In this document: positions 8,948-17,425 of the stretch, in pieces
Layout of the letters: every line of letters begins with the position of its first letter
Position numbering within the stretch: position 1 is the first letter of the stretch
Assembly: GCF_003815655.1 (NCBI RefSeq)
Contig: NZ_CP033917.1
Span: 124,001-188,000 of the forward strand
Reading direction: 5' to 3'
Source of the DNA: Chryseobacterium sp. G0201
Lineage (GTDB): Bacteria; Bacteroidota; Bacteroidia; Flavobacteriales; Weeksellaceae
DNA length: 64,000 nt
Notes under the pieces: generated by a model
What the model saw: the letters and a program-made list of their open reading frames with translations, nothing else
Databases searched by the model: none
What the model was told of the DNA's origin: nothing
Position numbers and translations under genes: made by a program

Positions 8948-9557
8948 AACCTAAAAGGTCTTTTAGTATATATTTAATATGTTTATTGAGTTCCGTGTAA
9001 TATTTTTCGTCAAAAACCTCTTCATCTTCAGTATCATTTAAAAATTCTTTATACATTTCTTTAGCATTTGATGCGTAGAATAATGTCCCACTCACTGTTG
9101 TATGAAGCAGATAAATAGGAGGATTTTTTGTGAAGACACCTTTCTCTAAACCACTTTCTAAAATCTTTGAATACATAGCAATAAAACCCATTTTCGTTTG
9201 TTTTAGAAACTCAACGATCTGGGGATTTTCTGCATGTAACTGCTCTCTCTGCATGATTCTGTAAAAACATTTATGATGTCTTATTCTTCCTGCAAACTGA
9301 TCTACTATTTTTTCTATTTTTTCCCATTCATTGATGTCGGTTCTTTCCAAAATATCCTTGGAAAAGAATTGACCTTCATTCATTCTGTATTCAACTAATT
9401 TTTCGTACAGCTTTTCTTTAGAACCGAAATAGTAAGATATCATAGAAATATTTACATTCGCGGCTTTTGCGATCTCCCGAGTGGAAGTTCCTTCAAAACC
9501 CTTTTCGGCAAAGAGCTTCTCGGCAGCGAATAATATATTTTCTTCTTTTGAAATCAT
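8931..9557 (-). CDS. TetR-family repressor of the efflux operon
   Basis: About 208 aa from the ATG at 9555-9557 (MISKEENIL). An in-frame TTG at 9575 would add six residues and is also possible, because it lies exactly four nucleotides after the -7 box. The N-terminal HTH is typical: FAEKGFEGTSTREIAKAANV then SMISYYFGSKEKLYEKL. The C-terminal ligand domain is divergent. It is the first gene of the TolC-EmrA-EmrB operon and overlaps tolC by 17 bp. It is probably autoregulated through the palindrome over its own promoter (9604-9619). Confidence 0.9.
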   Translation of the reverse strand: MISKEENILFAAEKLFAEKGFEGTSTREIAKAANVNISMISYYFGSKEKLYEKLVEYRMNEGQFFSKDILERTDINEWEKIEKIVDQFAGRIRHHKCFYRIMQREQLHAENPQIVEFLKQTKMGFIAMYSKILESGLEKGVFTKNPPIYLLHTTVSGTLFYASNAKEMYKEFLNDTEDEEVFDEKYYTELNKHIKYILKDLLGYEENK

Positions 9558-9579
9558 TATACTCTCATTTTTCAAGGTG

Positions 9580-9619
9580 CAAATTTACACAAGATCTTTA
9601 ATAAATCAAACGATTGATT
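9580..9619 (-). promoter_or_regulatory. Promoter and palindromic operator of the efflux operon
   Basis: On the minus strand, -33 TTTG (9607-9610) and -7 TAAATTTG (9580-9587) are separated by 19 bp, an ideal Bacteroidota promoter. The perfect inverted repeat AATCAA-ACGA-TTGATT (9604-9619) overlaps the -33 box, as expected of a TetR operator that blocks polymerase. Confidence 0.7.
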
Positions 9620-9889
9620 GATTATTTAATTAAAATTTAATATTCCTTACTATAACTCACTGAATAGTGTTAGAGTTCCGTTAAATAAATTTAAACTGAT
9701 ATGAATAAAACATTATTAATTCTATCTGTTGAATTATCCATTTTAGATAAAGATAATCCCCAAAATAGTAATGTAAATAAGAAGATTTTGTTAAATGTGA
9801 ATGATGAATAGAGATTCTTTGCTCCTCATTTTACTTCATTCTGATCTAAGATTCGATGTAATTAAGAAAAATAACTATCAGTAATGAAA
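9620..9889. other. Intergenic region between tetR and holB
   Basis: AT-rich, with no recognised gene. A 36-codon open frame on the plus strand (9701-9811) lacks supporting signals. Confidence 0.4.
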
Positions 9890-9923
9890 AAATAAACTCC
9901 GACAATAATGCCAGAGTTTATTT
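9890..9923 (-). terminator. Terminator of holB
   Basis: A 10-bp perfect stem (9890-9899 with 9914-9923) directly after the holB stop codon, with a T-run on the minus strand. Confidence 0.8.
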
Positions 9924-11042
9924 TTATGTGCTTTTATGAATATATCTTGATAATTTTATCCCCAAATCCGTCCAGATTATTTTAGGATTTCCGTTTCGGG
10001 TTAAATGGAGATCGGCAGTTGAAATTTCGTCCAGAATACTTTCGATATTGGCTCCACTGATGAATTTTGAAAATCCGGCCCAGTTAAAACCATTGGCATC
10101 AATTTTTTTATAAACCAGACTTTCCGACTGATAATTTTGAAGCAATGCTAATCTGAAAATCTCAGAACAATAGTTTAAAAAATTCTTTTGCTTTTCTCTG
10201 TTCCAGCCTGCGATTTCTCTAGCCCAAATAATAATACTTTTAAGAAATTCTGGTTTCTTTTTCACCATAAAGGCATCACGAACCCATTGAACAAACAATT
10301 TTTCAAACTCATCGCTTTTATTTCCTGAATTTAAAAGTTTGATAGCATCATTCAAATCTCCCTGAGCTTGATGAACAATTTCTCTCACTTTTTCATCAGT
10401 TACAGAAAAATTCTTTTTAAGATAATTTTCTATATCGTTATCATTAATTCTTGGGATCTCCACAACCTGCGTCCTGGAAAGAATCGTGGGAAGAATATCA
10501 TTAATATCTTCGGCTGTAAGAAGGATAATTGTTTTTGCGGGTGGTTCTTCTAAAAATTTCAGGAACTTGTTGGAAGCGGCAGTATTCATTTTATCTGCTC
10601 TCCAGACGATCAGAATTTTAGTTCCACCTTCAAAGCTTTTAAGAGAAAATTTCTGGTTTTGATCATCAACTTCATCTGCAGAAATAAAGAGTTGCTTATT
10701 TTCAGACTCAAGAAAAGCCGTCCAATCATCATAGCTTGCATAAGGTGAAGCCATGATCATTTCTCTAAATTCTTCAAACTTATTTTTGCTTAAAGAGTTT
10801 CTGTTATCCGTAAAAACCGGGAAGCTGAAATGCAGATCTAGGTGATTCAAATGCTCTACTTTTGAAGCAGCATGCTCATTTTCACCTTTTAAAATTTCTT
10901 TTGCATACGCCAAAACCATCGGCAAAGTTCCATATCCTTCTTTTCCTATGAAAAGCTGGGCGTGGCTCACTCTGTTTTCGGCGATACTGTCTCTAAGAAG
11001 TTTTTTCAGATTTTCCTGTCCGGCGATGTTCTCCCAATTCAT
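9924..11042 (-). CDS. holB: DNA polymerase III subunit delta' (clamp-loader ATPase-like)
   Basis: A 372-aa AAA+ protein. It opens with MNWENIAGQENLKKLLRDSIAENRVSHAQLF in family style. The P-loop is degenerate (GKEGYGT, no GKT/S), as in delta', which does not hydrolyse ATP. Sensor-type segments follow (KILIVWRADKMNTAASNKFLKFLEEPP, then ILSRTQVVEIP, the SRC-like motif with Thr in place of Cys). It loads the sliding clamp with delta and tau/gamma. The zinc cysteines of many delta' proteins are not seen, as is common in Bacteroidota. A -7 box TATCTTTG lies four nucleotides before the ATG. Confidence 0.88.
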   Translation of the reverse strand: MNWENIAGQENLKKLLRDSIAENRVSHAQLFIGKEGYGTLPMVLAYAKEILKGENEHAASKVEHLNHLDLHFSFPVFTDNRNSLSKNKFEEFREMIMASPYASYDDWTAFLESENKQLFISADEVDDQNQKFSLKSFEGGTKILIVWRADKMNTAASNKFLKFLEEPPAKTIILLTAEDINDILPTILSRTQVVEIPRINDNDIENYLKKNFSVTDEKVREIVHQAQGDLNDAIKLLNSGNKSDEFEKLFVQWVRDAFMVKKKPEFLKSIIIWAREIAGWNREKQKNFLNYCSEIFRLALLQNYQSESLVYKKIDANGFNWAGFSKFISGANIESILDEISTADLHLTRNGNPKIIWTDLGIKLSRYIHKST

Positions 11043-11197
11043 GTCCCAAAGATAAAAAATCTTCGCTCAATTTTTTAAAATTAAACTCGATTTAATATTT
11101 GGAAAAGTTGTTGGCATTAATTTTTCATTGAAAACATATAGTCAATTATGTTTTAAACTTATATAAAAGTTTCAAGCAAAGCTGTAGATATTATTTT

Positions 11198-11375
11198 GTT
11201 GGAGAATCGCAAAGGCGCAAAGATTTTAATTTTTATAACTTTTTTAAGGCGCAAGAAAATCAAAGATTTTCAGCAAACGTTAAGTAAAAAGCGATATAAA
11301 TTTTATCTACGTTAAAATCCTTGCGCCTTAAAACATTGACTTTAATTATCATTCGCGCCTTTGCTATTTACAAAC
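11198..11375. repeat. Intergenic element with terminal inverted repeats, copy A
   Basis: About 178 bp. The ends are imperfect inverted repeats of GTTGGAGAATCGCAAAGGCG. An inner perfect 10-bp pair AAGGCGCAAG / CTTGCGCCTT (11246-11255 and 11320-11329) nests inside. It has no coding capacity. A related copy lies at 47137-47322. The rest of the holB-ALDH gap (11043-11550) is AT-rich, with a -7 box at 11479. Confidence 0.75.
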
Positions 11376-11478
11376 TATCAAAAAAAATTTAAACAGGTAA
11401 ATCATATTGATAGGTTACATCAATAATTCAATTAGAATAAAATTAAATTTAAATTGCGTGCAATATAATTTTTAACAA

Positions 11479-11486
11479 TACATTTG
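11479..11486 (+). promoter_or_regulatory. -7 promoter box of the aldehyde dehydrogenase gene
   Basis: TACATTTG followed by C fits TAnnTTTGC, 64 nt before the ATG. A possible TTG -33 element lies about 22 nt upstream. Confidence 0.45.
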
Positions 11487-11550
11487 CTTAATAATTTTTA
11501 ACCTAAAATATTGCACAGTTTTAAACCTGCAATCATTAAAATAAATCAAA

Positions 11551-12870
11551 ATGAATAAAGAACTCGAACAGAAAATAAGAAGAATATTTGATAAACAAAA
11601 GGCCTTCTTTAAAACCAATCAAACTAAAGATATTGAATTCAGAAAAACTCAATTAAGGAAATTCCGTGAAATATTTCTGAGCCATACCGATGCACTTTGT
11701 GAAGCTTTAGATATAGATTTAGGAAAAAGCAGAAAGGAAGCCGAATATGTCGAGATACAAATCGTAAGCAGTGAACTTGATTATCTTCTGGAAAATATTA
11801 ATGAATGGGCAAAACCAACCTTCGTACCATCAAAACCAAGCTCAACTGGCGAGGAAATTATAAGTAAAATAATCCATGAGCCTTATGGAGTTAATTATAT
11901 TATCGGACCTTTCAACTACCCTGTTCAACTGACTTTTAGTCCGCTAATCGGAGCATTAATTTCGGGAAATACTGCCATCATAAAACCTTCTGAAAATACC
12001 CCTCACGTAGCAAAAGTTATTGATGATATCGTAAAAGAATCATTCGATGAAGCTTATGTAGCCGTAGTCCAAGGAGCAATTGAAGAAAATACGTTATTAT
12101 TAAGCCTTCCGTTTGACTACATTTTCTTTACAGGAAGTCCGAATGTGGGCAAAATCGTTATGAAAGCTGCAGCAGAACAATTAATTCCTTTAACTCTTGA
12201 ATTGGGAGGAAAATCTCCTACAATTATTCATAAAGATGCTGATCTGGATAAAGCCGTTCAGAAAATATCTTACGGAAAATGGATCAATTGCGGACAAACT
12301 TGTGTTGCTCCCGACTACATCTACATTCATGAATCTGTAAAAGATACTTTTATTGAAAAGTTCAGAACGTATTTAGAAACAACTTACCCTGAAGGATCTT
12401 TAGGAAAAATCGGAAAAATTGTTAATCAGACTCAAATTAAAAATCTTTCTGGTTACCTTGAAGCATCTCCGGAAAAAGTAATTTATGGCGGAAATTATGA
12501 TCTTGAAACCCGTCATTTTGAAGCGACTTTGATGGATAATGTTACTTGGGATGATAAAGTAATGCAACAGGAAATTTTCGGACCGATCCTTCCAATTCTT
12601 ACTTATAATGATATTGATGAAGCTTTAGAGGAAATAAATAATCGTCCAAAGCCATTAGCTTTATATATTTTCACCGAAAATCAAGAATTTGCAGACGATA
12701 TTCTTAGTCGCACAACGAGCGGCGATGCGGAAATCAACAGTACAATTGTGCATGTCGGATCTCATTTTTTACCATTTGGTGGTGTAGGAACTTCCGGAAT
12801 GGGAAAATATCACGGAAAATTCAGCTTTGAAAATTTCAGCCACACAAGATCTGTGCTTCAGGTGAAATAA
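11551..12870 (+). CDS. NAD(P)-dependent aldehyde dehydrogenase (class 3-like)
   Basis: A 439-aa soluble oxidoreductase that converts aldehydes to carboxylates. The catalytic Cys is C251 in NCGQTCVAPDY, the general base is E217 in LELGGKSP, and the cofactor motif is FTGSPNVGK. The length of about 440 aa and the absence of a long N-terminal arm fit the ALDH3/YwdH-like group acting on medium- or long-chain aldehydes. It is monocistronic: it has its own -7 box and a strong terminator at 12895-12928. Confidence 0.92.
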   Translation: MNKELEQKIRRIFDKQKAFFKTNQTKDIEFRKTQLRKFREIFLSHTDALCEALDIDLGKSRKEAEYVEIQIVSSELDYLLENINEWAKPTFVPSKPSSTGEEIISKIIHEPYGVNYIIGPFNYPVQLTFSPLIGALISGNTAIIKPSENTPHVAKVIDDIVKESFDEAYVAVVQGAIEENTLLLSLPFDYIFFTGSPNVGKIVMKAAAEQLIPLTLELGGKSPTIIHKDADLDKAVQKISYGKWINCGQTCVAPDYIYIHESVKDTFIEKFRTYLETTYPEGSLGKIGKIVNQTQIKNLSGYLEASPEKVIYGGNYDLETRHFEATLMDNVTWDDKVMQQEIFGPILPILTYNDIDEALEEINNRPKPLALYIFTENQEFADDILSRTTSGDAEINSTIVHVGSHFLPFGGVGTSGMGKYHGKFSFENFSHTRSVLQVK

Positions 12871-12894
12871 TTTTTGACTTAATTAAAACTATAT

Positions 12895-12928
12895 AAAAGG
12901 TTGCTCTCATACGATGAGCAGCCTTTTT
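12895..12928 (+). terminator. Terminator of the aldehyde dehydrogenase gene
   Basis: A 12-bp stem with one internal mismatch (12895-12906 with 12916-12927), an 8-9 nt loop and a T-run. Confidence 0.85.
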
Positions 12929-13068
12929 GAATTAATAAAATCGACATTTCAATTTACTGAAAATTACATTTTTTGCTTAAAGAGAAGCCCTTAACAAACT
13001 TTAACCTCAGGAAACTTTTACAATTCATTAATATTTAAGATATTTGCGCATTATTTTAAAAATAAAGA

Positions 13069-14358
13069 ATGAAAAAAATCTTTGTACTATCATTCATATC
13101 AGTTGGATACTTCCTTAACGCGCAGAATTTGAGTAACTCACCTTATGCAACTTATGGAATTGGAGATGTAAAATATGATAATACGATTGAAACTGCTTCT
13201 ATGGGAGGGATCTCCACAGCTTTTATAAGTGACTTTTCGAGTAGTTTCAACTTCGCAAACCCTGCAAATAATGCTAATTTCGAGCTTACAAGTATAAAAT
13301 TGGAAGCTACCAACGAAAACAATTATTTCAAAACTGATTATAATAATACGAAGTCTACAAAACATTCTACGTATTTATCAAATATATCATTGGCATTTCC
13401 TTTGTCACCAAAGTTGAAATTGGGACTTTCATATCAGCCATACAGCTCTAAAAGCTACGATATTCTGAATTCTTCTACAATTACAAAAGAAGACGGAACA
13501 ACGGCTACCGTTGCCAACAGATTTAAGGGAACAGGTACATTGAATACCGCACAAATAGCTTTGGGTTATAAAGTGTCTGATCAGTTCTCAGTAGGTGCAA
13601 GAGCAAATTACTATTTTGGTAACCTTTATGATACAAACGAAATAGCGATTTCAGATGCTGAGTTGATCAACGGTTATGAAACTAAAAATAGTATTAAAAA
13701 CTTCAACTTTACGTTAGGAGCAAGTTACCAAAAACTGGATACCCGTAACGACCGTAAACTTACAATTGGTGCTACTACTACTTTTGGTAACACAAGTAAT
13801 ATGATGACTGACTATAAAAACAGTACCTATTACTACGCTGCCGGAGATGTAAAAACTGGAGAAAGCATTATTGAAGAAAAAAGTACAAGTTCTAAAAACC
13901 TTTTACCAATTCAGGCATCTCTTGGTGTAGGTTATGGTGAAGAAAACAAATGGTTCCTTTCCGGTCAGGTAGACTATAAAAAAGGAGAATCAATTGCTTA
14001 CTTTGGAAAAAGTTTAGATCTTCAGGATTCTTACAGAATTTCTGCCGGAGGTTGGTATTTGCCAAACTATAACAACTTTAGAAATTATTTCTCAAGAGTT
14101 GTCTACAGATATGGTGCTTTCTATGAAAAAGGAAGCCTTCAAATTGCAGGTACAAACATCAACAAATTTGGTATCTCTGCAGGTGTACTTCTTCCGTTCA
14201 AAACAAGTAGCATAACAAGAATGAGTGGTCTTGAGCTTGGTTTGGAAGTAGGAAAAAGAGGAACTCTTAAAAATGGCTTGATCAATCAGAATTATGTTAA
14301 CTTAAAAGTTGGTTTCAATTTTGCTGATAAGTGGTTCAGAAAGCGTTTGCTTGAATAA
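13069..14358 (+). CDS. Outer-membrane beta-barrel protein of unknown function
   Basis: A 429-aa protein with a clear signal peptide (MKKIFVLSFISVGYFLNAQ). Alternating amphipathic strands rich in Tyr, Asn and Ser follow, and the C-terminus (VNLKVGFNFADKWFRK) is typical of outer-membrane barrels. The opening SPYATYGIGDVKYDNTIETASMGG is seen in FadL/PorV-like barrels of Bacteroidota. It starts an operon with lptC (3-bp gap) and anmK. The pairing with lptC hints at an envelope-biogenesis role, but no precise function can be read. Confidence 0.8.
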   Translation: MKKIFVLSFISVGYFLNAQNLSNSPYATYGIGDVKYDNTIETASMGGISTAFISDFSSSFNFANPANNANFELTSIKLEATNENNYFKTDYNNTKSTKHSTYLSNISLAFPLSPKLKLGLSYQPYSSKSYDILNSSTITKEDGTTATVANRFKGTGTLNTAQIALGYKVSDQFSVGARANYYFGNLYDTNEIAISDAELINGYETKNSIKNFNFTLGASYQKLDTRNDRKLTIGATTTFGNTSNMMTDYKNSTYYYAAGDVKTGESIIEEKSTSSKNLLPIQASLGVGYGEENKWFLSGQVDYKKGESIAYFGKSLDLQDSYRISAGGWYLPNYNNFRNYFSRVVYRYGAFYEKGSLQIAGTNINKFGISAGVLLPFKTSSITRMSGLELGLEVGKRGTLKNGLINQNYVNLKVGFNFADKWFRKRLLE

Positions 14359-14361
14359 AAA

Positions 14362-14952
14362 ATGAAGTTTGTAAAAAACATAGCATATAAAAATATAGCA
14401 TACCTTTTTAGTTGTGCTATATTTTTTATATTGACATCTTGTGAAGAAGATCTTACCAAATCTAAAGGTCTTCAAACTAAAAATTTTCCTTCAACGATCA
14501 TCTACAATGCTAAAATCGTTAAGAGAGATTCGGGTTTTATAAGCATGAAAGCACTCGCTCCTCTCATCGAAAAATATGAATTGATCGACAGTCCATATAC
14601 CGTGGCTAACAAAGGTATCAATATTGAATTTTTTGACAAGAAAAAACCCAAGGTTCCCGGAAAGATCACTGCAAAATATGCCAGAATTTTTGAATATAAA
14701 AAGTTCTACGAAGCAAAAGGTGACGTAAGAATCACTACAAATGAAGGTCAGAGATTTGCAATGCAAAGTATTTTCTGGGATCAGAAAAAAAACCGTATTT
14801 ATACTCGTGACACAGTATTTGTAACCATGGAAGACGGCTCTACGCTTATCGGTGCTAACGGTATGACGGCAAAAGATGACTTTTCTGAATATACTTTCTA
14901 CAAAAATTCCGGAAATTTCAGCACAACCAAATTATCCGAATCTAAAAAATAA
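14362..14952 (+). CDS. lptC: LPS export system protein LptC (lipoprotein form)
   Basis: A 196-aa protein. The hydrophobic N-terminus ends in a lipobox-like LTSC with Cys27, so in this group the protein is probably lipid-anchored rather than held by a helix. The LptC/OstA-like beta-jellyroll features are GDVRITTNEGQRFAMQSIFWDQKKNRIYTRD and MEDGSTLIGANGM. LptC receives LPS from the LptBFG transporter and passes it along the periplasmic bridge. It is co-transcribed with the barrel protein before it and with anmK after it (9-bp gap). Confidence 0.88.
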   Translation: MKFVKNIAYKNIAYLFSCAIFFILTSCEEDLTKSKGLQTKNFPSTIIYNAKIVKRDSGFISMKALAPLIEKYELIDSPYTVANKGINIEFFDKKKPKVPGKITAKYARIFEYKKFYEAKGDVRITTNEGQRFAMQSIFWDQKKNRIYTRDTVFVTMEDGSTLIGANGMTAKDDFSEYTFYKNSGNFSTTKLSESKK

Positions 14953-14961
14953 ACATCTGCT

Positions 14962-16005
14962 ATGATCTTGCATGCAATAGGATTAATGTCTGGAACCAGC
15001 CTGGATGGCTTGGATATCTGCTATGCAACATTCGAAAAGAAGGAAACCTGGAGTTTCCTGATCATAAAGGCAGAAACAATTCCTTATCCCAAAAACTGGG
15101 AAGACAAACTCCGTAATTCTATTCATCTTTCTGCAGAAGAATTATTAGAATTACATTCAGAATACGGTTTTTATTTAGGAAAACTCACTCAGAATTTCAT
15201 TCAAAAATTTGATTTACAAAATATTGACCTGATCGCTTCTCACGGTCATACAGTTTTTCATCAGCCACAAAAAAAATTCACTTTACAGATTGGAGACGGA
15301 AGAGCTATCAAATTAGAAACTCATCTGCCTGTAATCTATGATTTCAGATCTCAAGACGTTTTGATGGGCGGAAATGGAGCGCCTTTGGTTCCTATTGGTG
15401 ATGAATTATTGTTTTCACAGTATGATGCCTGTCTTAATTTAGGAGGCTTTTCAAATATTTCTTTAAAAATTAATGATAAAAGAATAGCTTTTGACATCGC
15501 TCCTGTTAATATCGTACTCAATAAATTAGTTCAGAAGTTCAATAAAAATTTTGACGAAAACGGAGATTTATCAAAAACAGGAAGTATAAATAAAGAATTA
15601 TTATTAAAACTTAATTCTTTAGATTTTTACAAACAGTTTCATCCAAAATCATTGGGAATTGAATGGTGTAACGAAAATATTTTCTCTTTGTTTGAAAACA
15701 TTGAAATTATTGATGTTTTAGCGACATTTACAGAACATGTAGCTCAACAAATTTCTAAAGTTATTAATGAAAATAAATTAAAAAATATCCTCTTTACGGG
15801 TGGCGGCACGTATAATACTTATTTAATTGAAAAAATAAAAGAAAAAACTACCGCTGAGATCATTATTCCCGAAAGAGAAATCATAGACTATAAAGAAGCA
15901 CTGATCTTTGCTTTTATGGGTGTTTTAAGACTTAATAATGAGATTAATGTGCTTGCTTCTGCAACAGGAAGTTCATTCGATCATAGTTCAGGAGTTTTTG
16001 CATAG
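14962..16005 (+). CDS. anmK: Anhydro-N-acetylmuramic acid kinase
   Basis: A 347-aa sugar kinase that phosphorylates and opens 1,6-anhydro-MurNAc in peptidoglycan recycling. The ATP-binding opening GLMSGTSLDGLDICY (residues 7-21) is diagnostic. The SHGHTVFHQP motif, QIGDGRAI and the late FTGGGTYNTYL complete the family pattern. It is a little shorter than the E. coli enzyme. It is the last gene of the barrel-lptC-anmK operon, all of which concern envelope maintenance. Confidence 0.95.
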   Translation: MILHAIGLMSGTSLDGLDICYATFEKKETWSFLIIKAETIPYPKNWEDKLRNSIHLSAEELLELHSEYGFYLGKLTQNFIQKFDLQNIDLIASHGHTVFHQPQKKFTLQIGDGRAIKLETHLPVIYDFRSQDVLMGGNGAPLVPIGDELLFSQYDACLNLGGFSNISLKINDKRIAFDIAPVNIVLNKLVQKFNKNFDENGDLSKTGSINKELLLKLNSLDFYKQFHPKSLGIEWCNENIFSLFENIEIIDVLATFTEHVAQQISKVINENKLKNILFTGGGTYNTYLIEKIKEKTTAEIIIPEREIIDYKEALIFAFMGVLRLNNEINVLASATGSSFDHSSGVFA

Positions 16006-16149
16006 AAATAAAGAATAATTTTTTCAGAAAAAACTTTGTTTATTAAAACTACAATATCCAACAACCCAGAAGAAATCTTAAAACCCTCATAGTAAAAGTC
16101 TTTTCTTTAACCTTCTACTTCTATTAATTGCATAGGTAATTAAATACAC

Positions 16150-16275
16150 GCATCGTAAAATCCTATTATTGAATAGTCAATATATAATAATGCGTAGTAA
16201 AATCCTATTATTGAATGGTCAATATATAATAACGTATGGTAAATTTTTATTATTGAATGAGAAAATCATATTATT
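16150..16275. repeat. 42-bp tandem repeat, two full copies and one degenerate
   Basis: Units 16150-16191 and 16192-16233 are nearly identical (shared core TAAAATCCTATTATTGAAT). A third, degenerate unit starts at 16234. Shorter TATTATTGAAT-like words continue to about 16310. Confidence 0.8.
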
Positions 16276-16354
16276 CAATCAGCAATATCTAATCATCAAT
16301 AGGAAACTTCTATTAACGGACCTGCAAAATCATGATCTTTAAATTTTATTGCAT

Positions 16355-16380
16355 AAAAAAACCTCCATTACTGAAGGTTT
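16355..16380 (-). terminator. Terminator of the SRPBCC gene
   Basis: An 8-bp stem with one mismatch (16359-16366 with 16373-16380) and a run of seven T on the minus strand. Confidence 0.6.
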
Positions 16381-16386
16381 CCTGTA

Positions 16387-16776
16387 TTATTTATAAGCTT
16401 CGATCTTATCCGTTAAGGTATTAATGAAGTTTTGCAAAGGCTTTTCTACCATCATTTTGATAAATGGATTAAATTTTCCTTCAAAAAGCATCTGAACTTC
16501 AGTTTGATTTTCGCTGATCGGGTTCAAAGTTGCTGTTAATGCAAAATCTAAACTTGAACTTGCAGATTTTAAAACTGCTTTCTGGTCTGTAACTTCATCT
16601 ATTTTTAAAGCGATTTCCGGCATTCCCTGTAACCCGAATTTAAAGCCATCTTCTCTGGTTTCAAACTTTTGAAGACCGTCCGGCATAAAATCTTTATAAT
16701 TTTCAGGGGTTTTTAGTATTTCGGATAATTCTTTAGATGATTTATTGACAATAATCTTTCGTCCTTCTAAATTCAT
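16387..16776 (-). CDS. SRPBCC (START-like) family protein
   Basis: A 129-aa small soluble protein with the helix-grip pattern. It has an N-terminal strand with a KSSKELSEILKTPENYKDFMP helix, a series of strands (ALKIDEVTDQKAVLKS, FALTATLNPISENQTEVQMLFEGKFN) and a long C-terminal helix (MMVEKPLQNFINTLTDKIEAY). Such proteins bind hydrophobic ligands; no ligand can be assigned. It is divergent from the Nudix gene, with overlapping promoters in 16777-16818. Confidence 0.8.
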   Translation of the reverse strand: MNLEGRKIIVNKSSKELSEILKTPENYKDFMPDGLQKFETREDGFKFGLQGMPEIALKIDEVTDQKAVLKSASSSLDFALTATLNPISENQTEVQMLFEGKFNPFIKMMVEKPLQNFINTLTDKIEAYK

Positions 16777-16780
16777 TTTT

Positions 16781-16818
16781 TATTTTTGTATTTAAATTCT
16801 TAATTAATTACAAATGTA
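16781..16818. promoter_or_regulatory. Divergent promoter pair, SRPBCC gene and Nudix gene
   Basis: Plus-strand -7 TATTTTTG (16781-16788) lies 25 nt before the Nudix ATG. Minus-strand -7 TACATTTG (16811-16818) lies 35 nt before the SRPBCC ATG. The two boxes cross over, so the genes may compete for polymerase. Confidence 0.5.
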
Positions 16819-17425
16819 TAAAGTTTTTGTGAACGAAAAAAAATTATTGCTGTCTAAGCAATCCGAAGAGCTCGAAAAAAAGATCAGCTACGAAAGTTTC
16901 ACAACTTTGGAGATCGCTTTAGATCTTTTGGAGAATACATCTGTAAAAGAAATAAATGTATTCGGCGAAAACATTGATGAGATCTGGGCAGAGTTTAAAA
17001 ATCTTTTTAGAATAATAGAAGCTGCGGGAGGATTGGTAAGTAATGAAAAAGGCGATATGCTTTTCATCAAAAGGCTCGGAAAATGGGATCTTCCGAAAGG
17101 TAAAATGGAAAAAGGCGAATCCAGAGAAGAGTCTGCCGTAAGAGAAATTGAGGAAGAAACAGGCCTGAGTAATGTAGAACTGGTCAATTTCATCAACACC
17201 ACTTACCATATTTACATTGAAAGAAATGGCGATAAGATCCTGAAATGCACCCATTGGTTTGAAATGAACTTCTTTGGAGAAGACACCTCAAAACCTCAGA
17301 TCGAAGAAGGTATTACCGAAGTAGCCTGGAAAAACACCACTCAAATAGAAAATGAAGTTTTCCCAAGCACTTTTAAAAATATTGAACTGATTGTAAATGA
17401 ATTCTGGAATACGAAGACTAAATAA
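16814..17425 (+). CDS. Nudix hydrolase
   Basis: A 203-aa protein with a complete Nudix box at residues 96-118 (G96, E102, R110, E111, E114, E115, G117), preceded by WDLPKG. About 70 residues of N-terminal extension precede the domain. It hydrolyses a nucleoside diphosphate linked to another group; the substrate is unknown. The stop overlaps the convergent murF stop by 8 bp. Confidence 0.92.
   Translation: MYKVFVNEKKLLLSKQSEELEKKISYESFTTLEIALDLLENTSVKEINVFGENIDEIWAEFKNLFRIIEAAGGLVSNEKGDMLFIKRLGKWDLPKGKMEKGESREESAVREIEEETGLSNVELVNFINTTYHIYIERNGDKILKCTHWFEMNFFGEDTSKPQIEEGITEVAWKNTTQIENEVFPSTFKNIELIVNEFWNTKTK

Larger units (their letters stand above)
16006..16386. other. 381-bp intergenic region with tandem repeats
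   Basis: No gene. It holds a 42-bp tandem repeat (16150-16275) and, at its right end, the terminator of the SRPBCC gene. Confidence 0.6.

Noticed and set aside
9701..9811. 36-codon frame between tetR and holB
   Set aside because: It starts with an ATG and a short hydrophobic run, but has no promoter or homologue signal I can name, and AT-rich gaps produce such frames by chance.
16150..16275. Repeats that might be a CRISPR array
   Set aside because: Units are directly adjacent with no unique spacers, so this is a plain tandem repeat. No cas genes are present.
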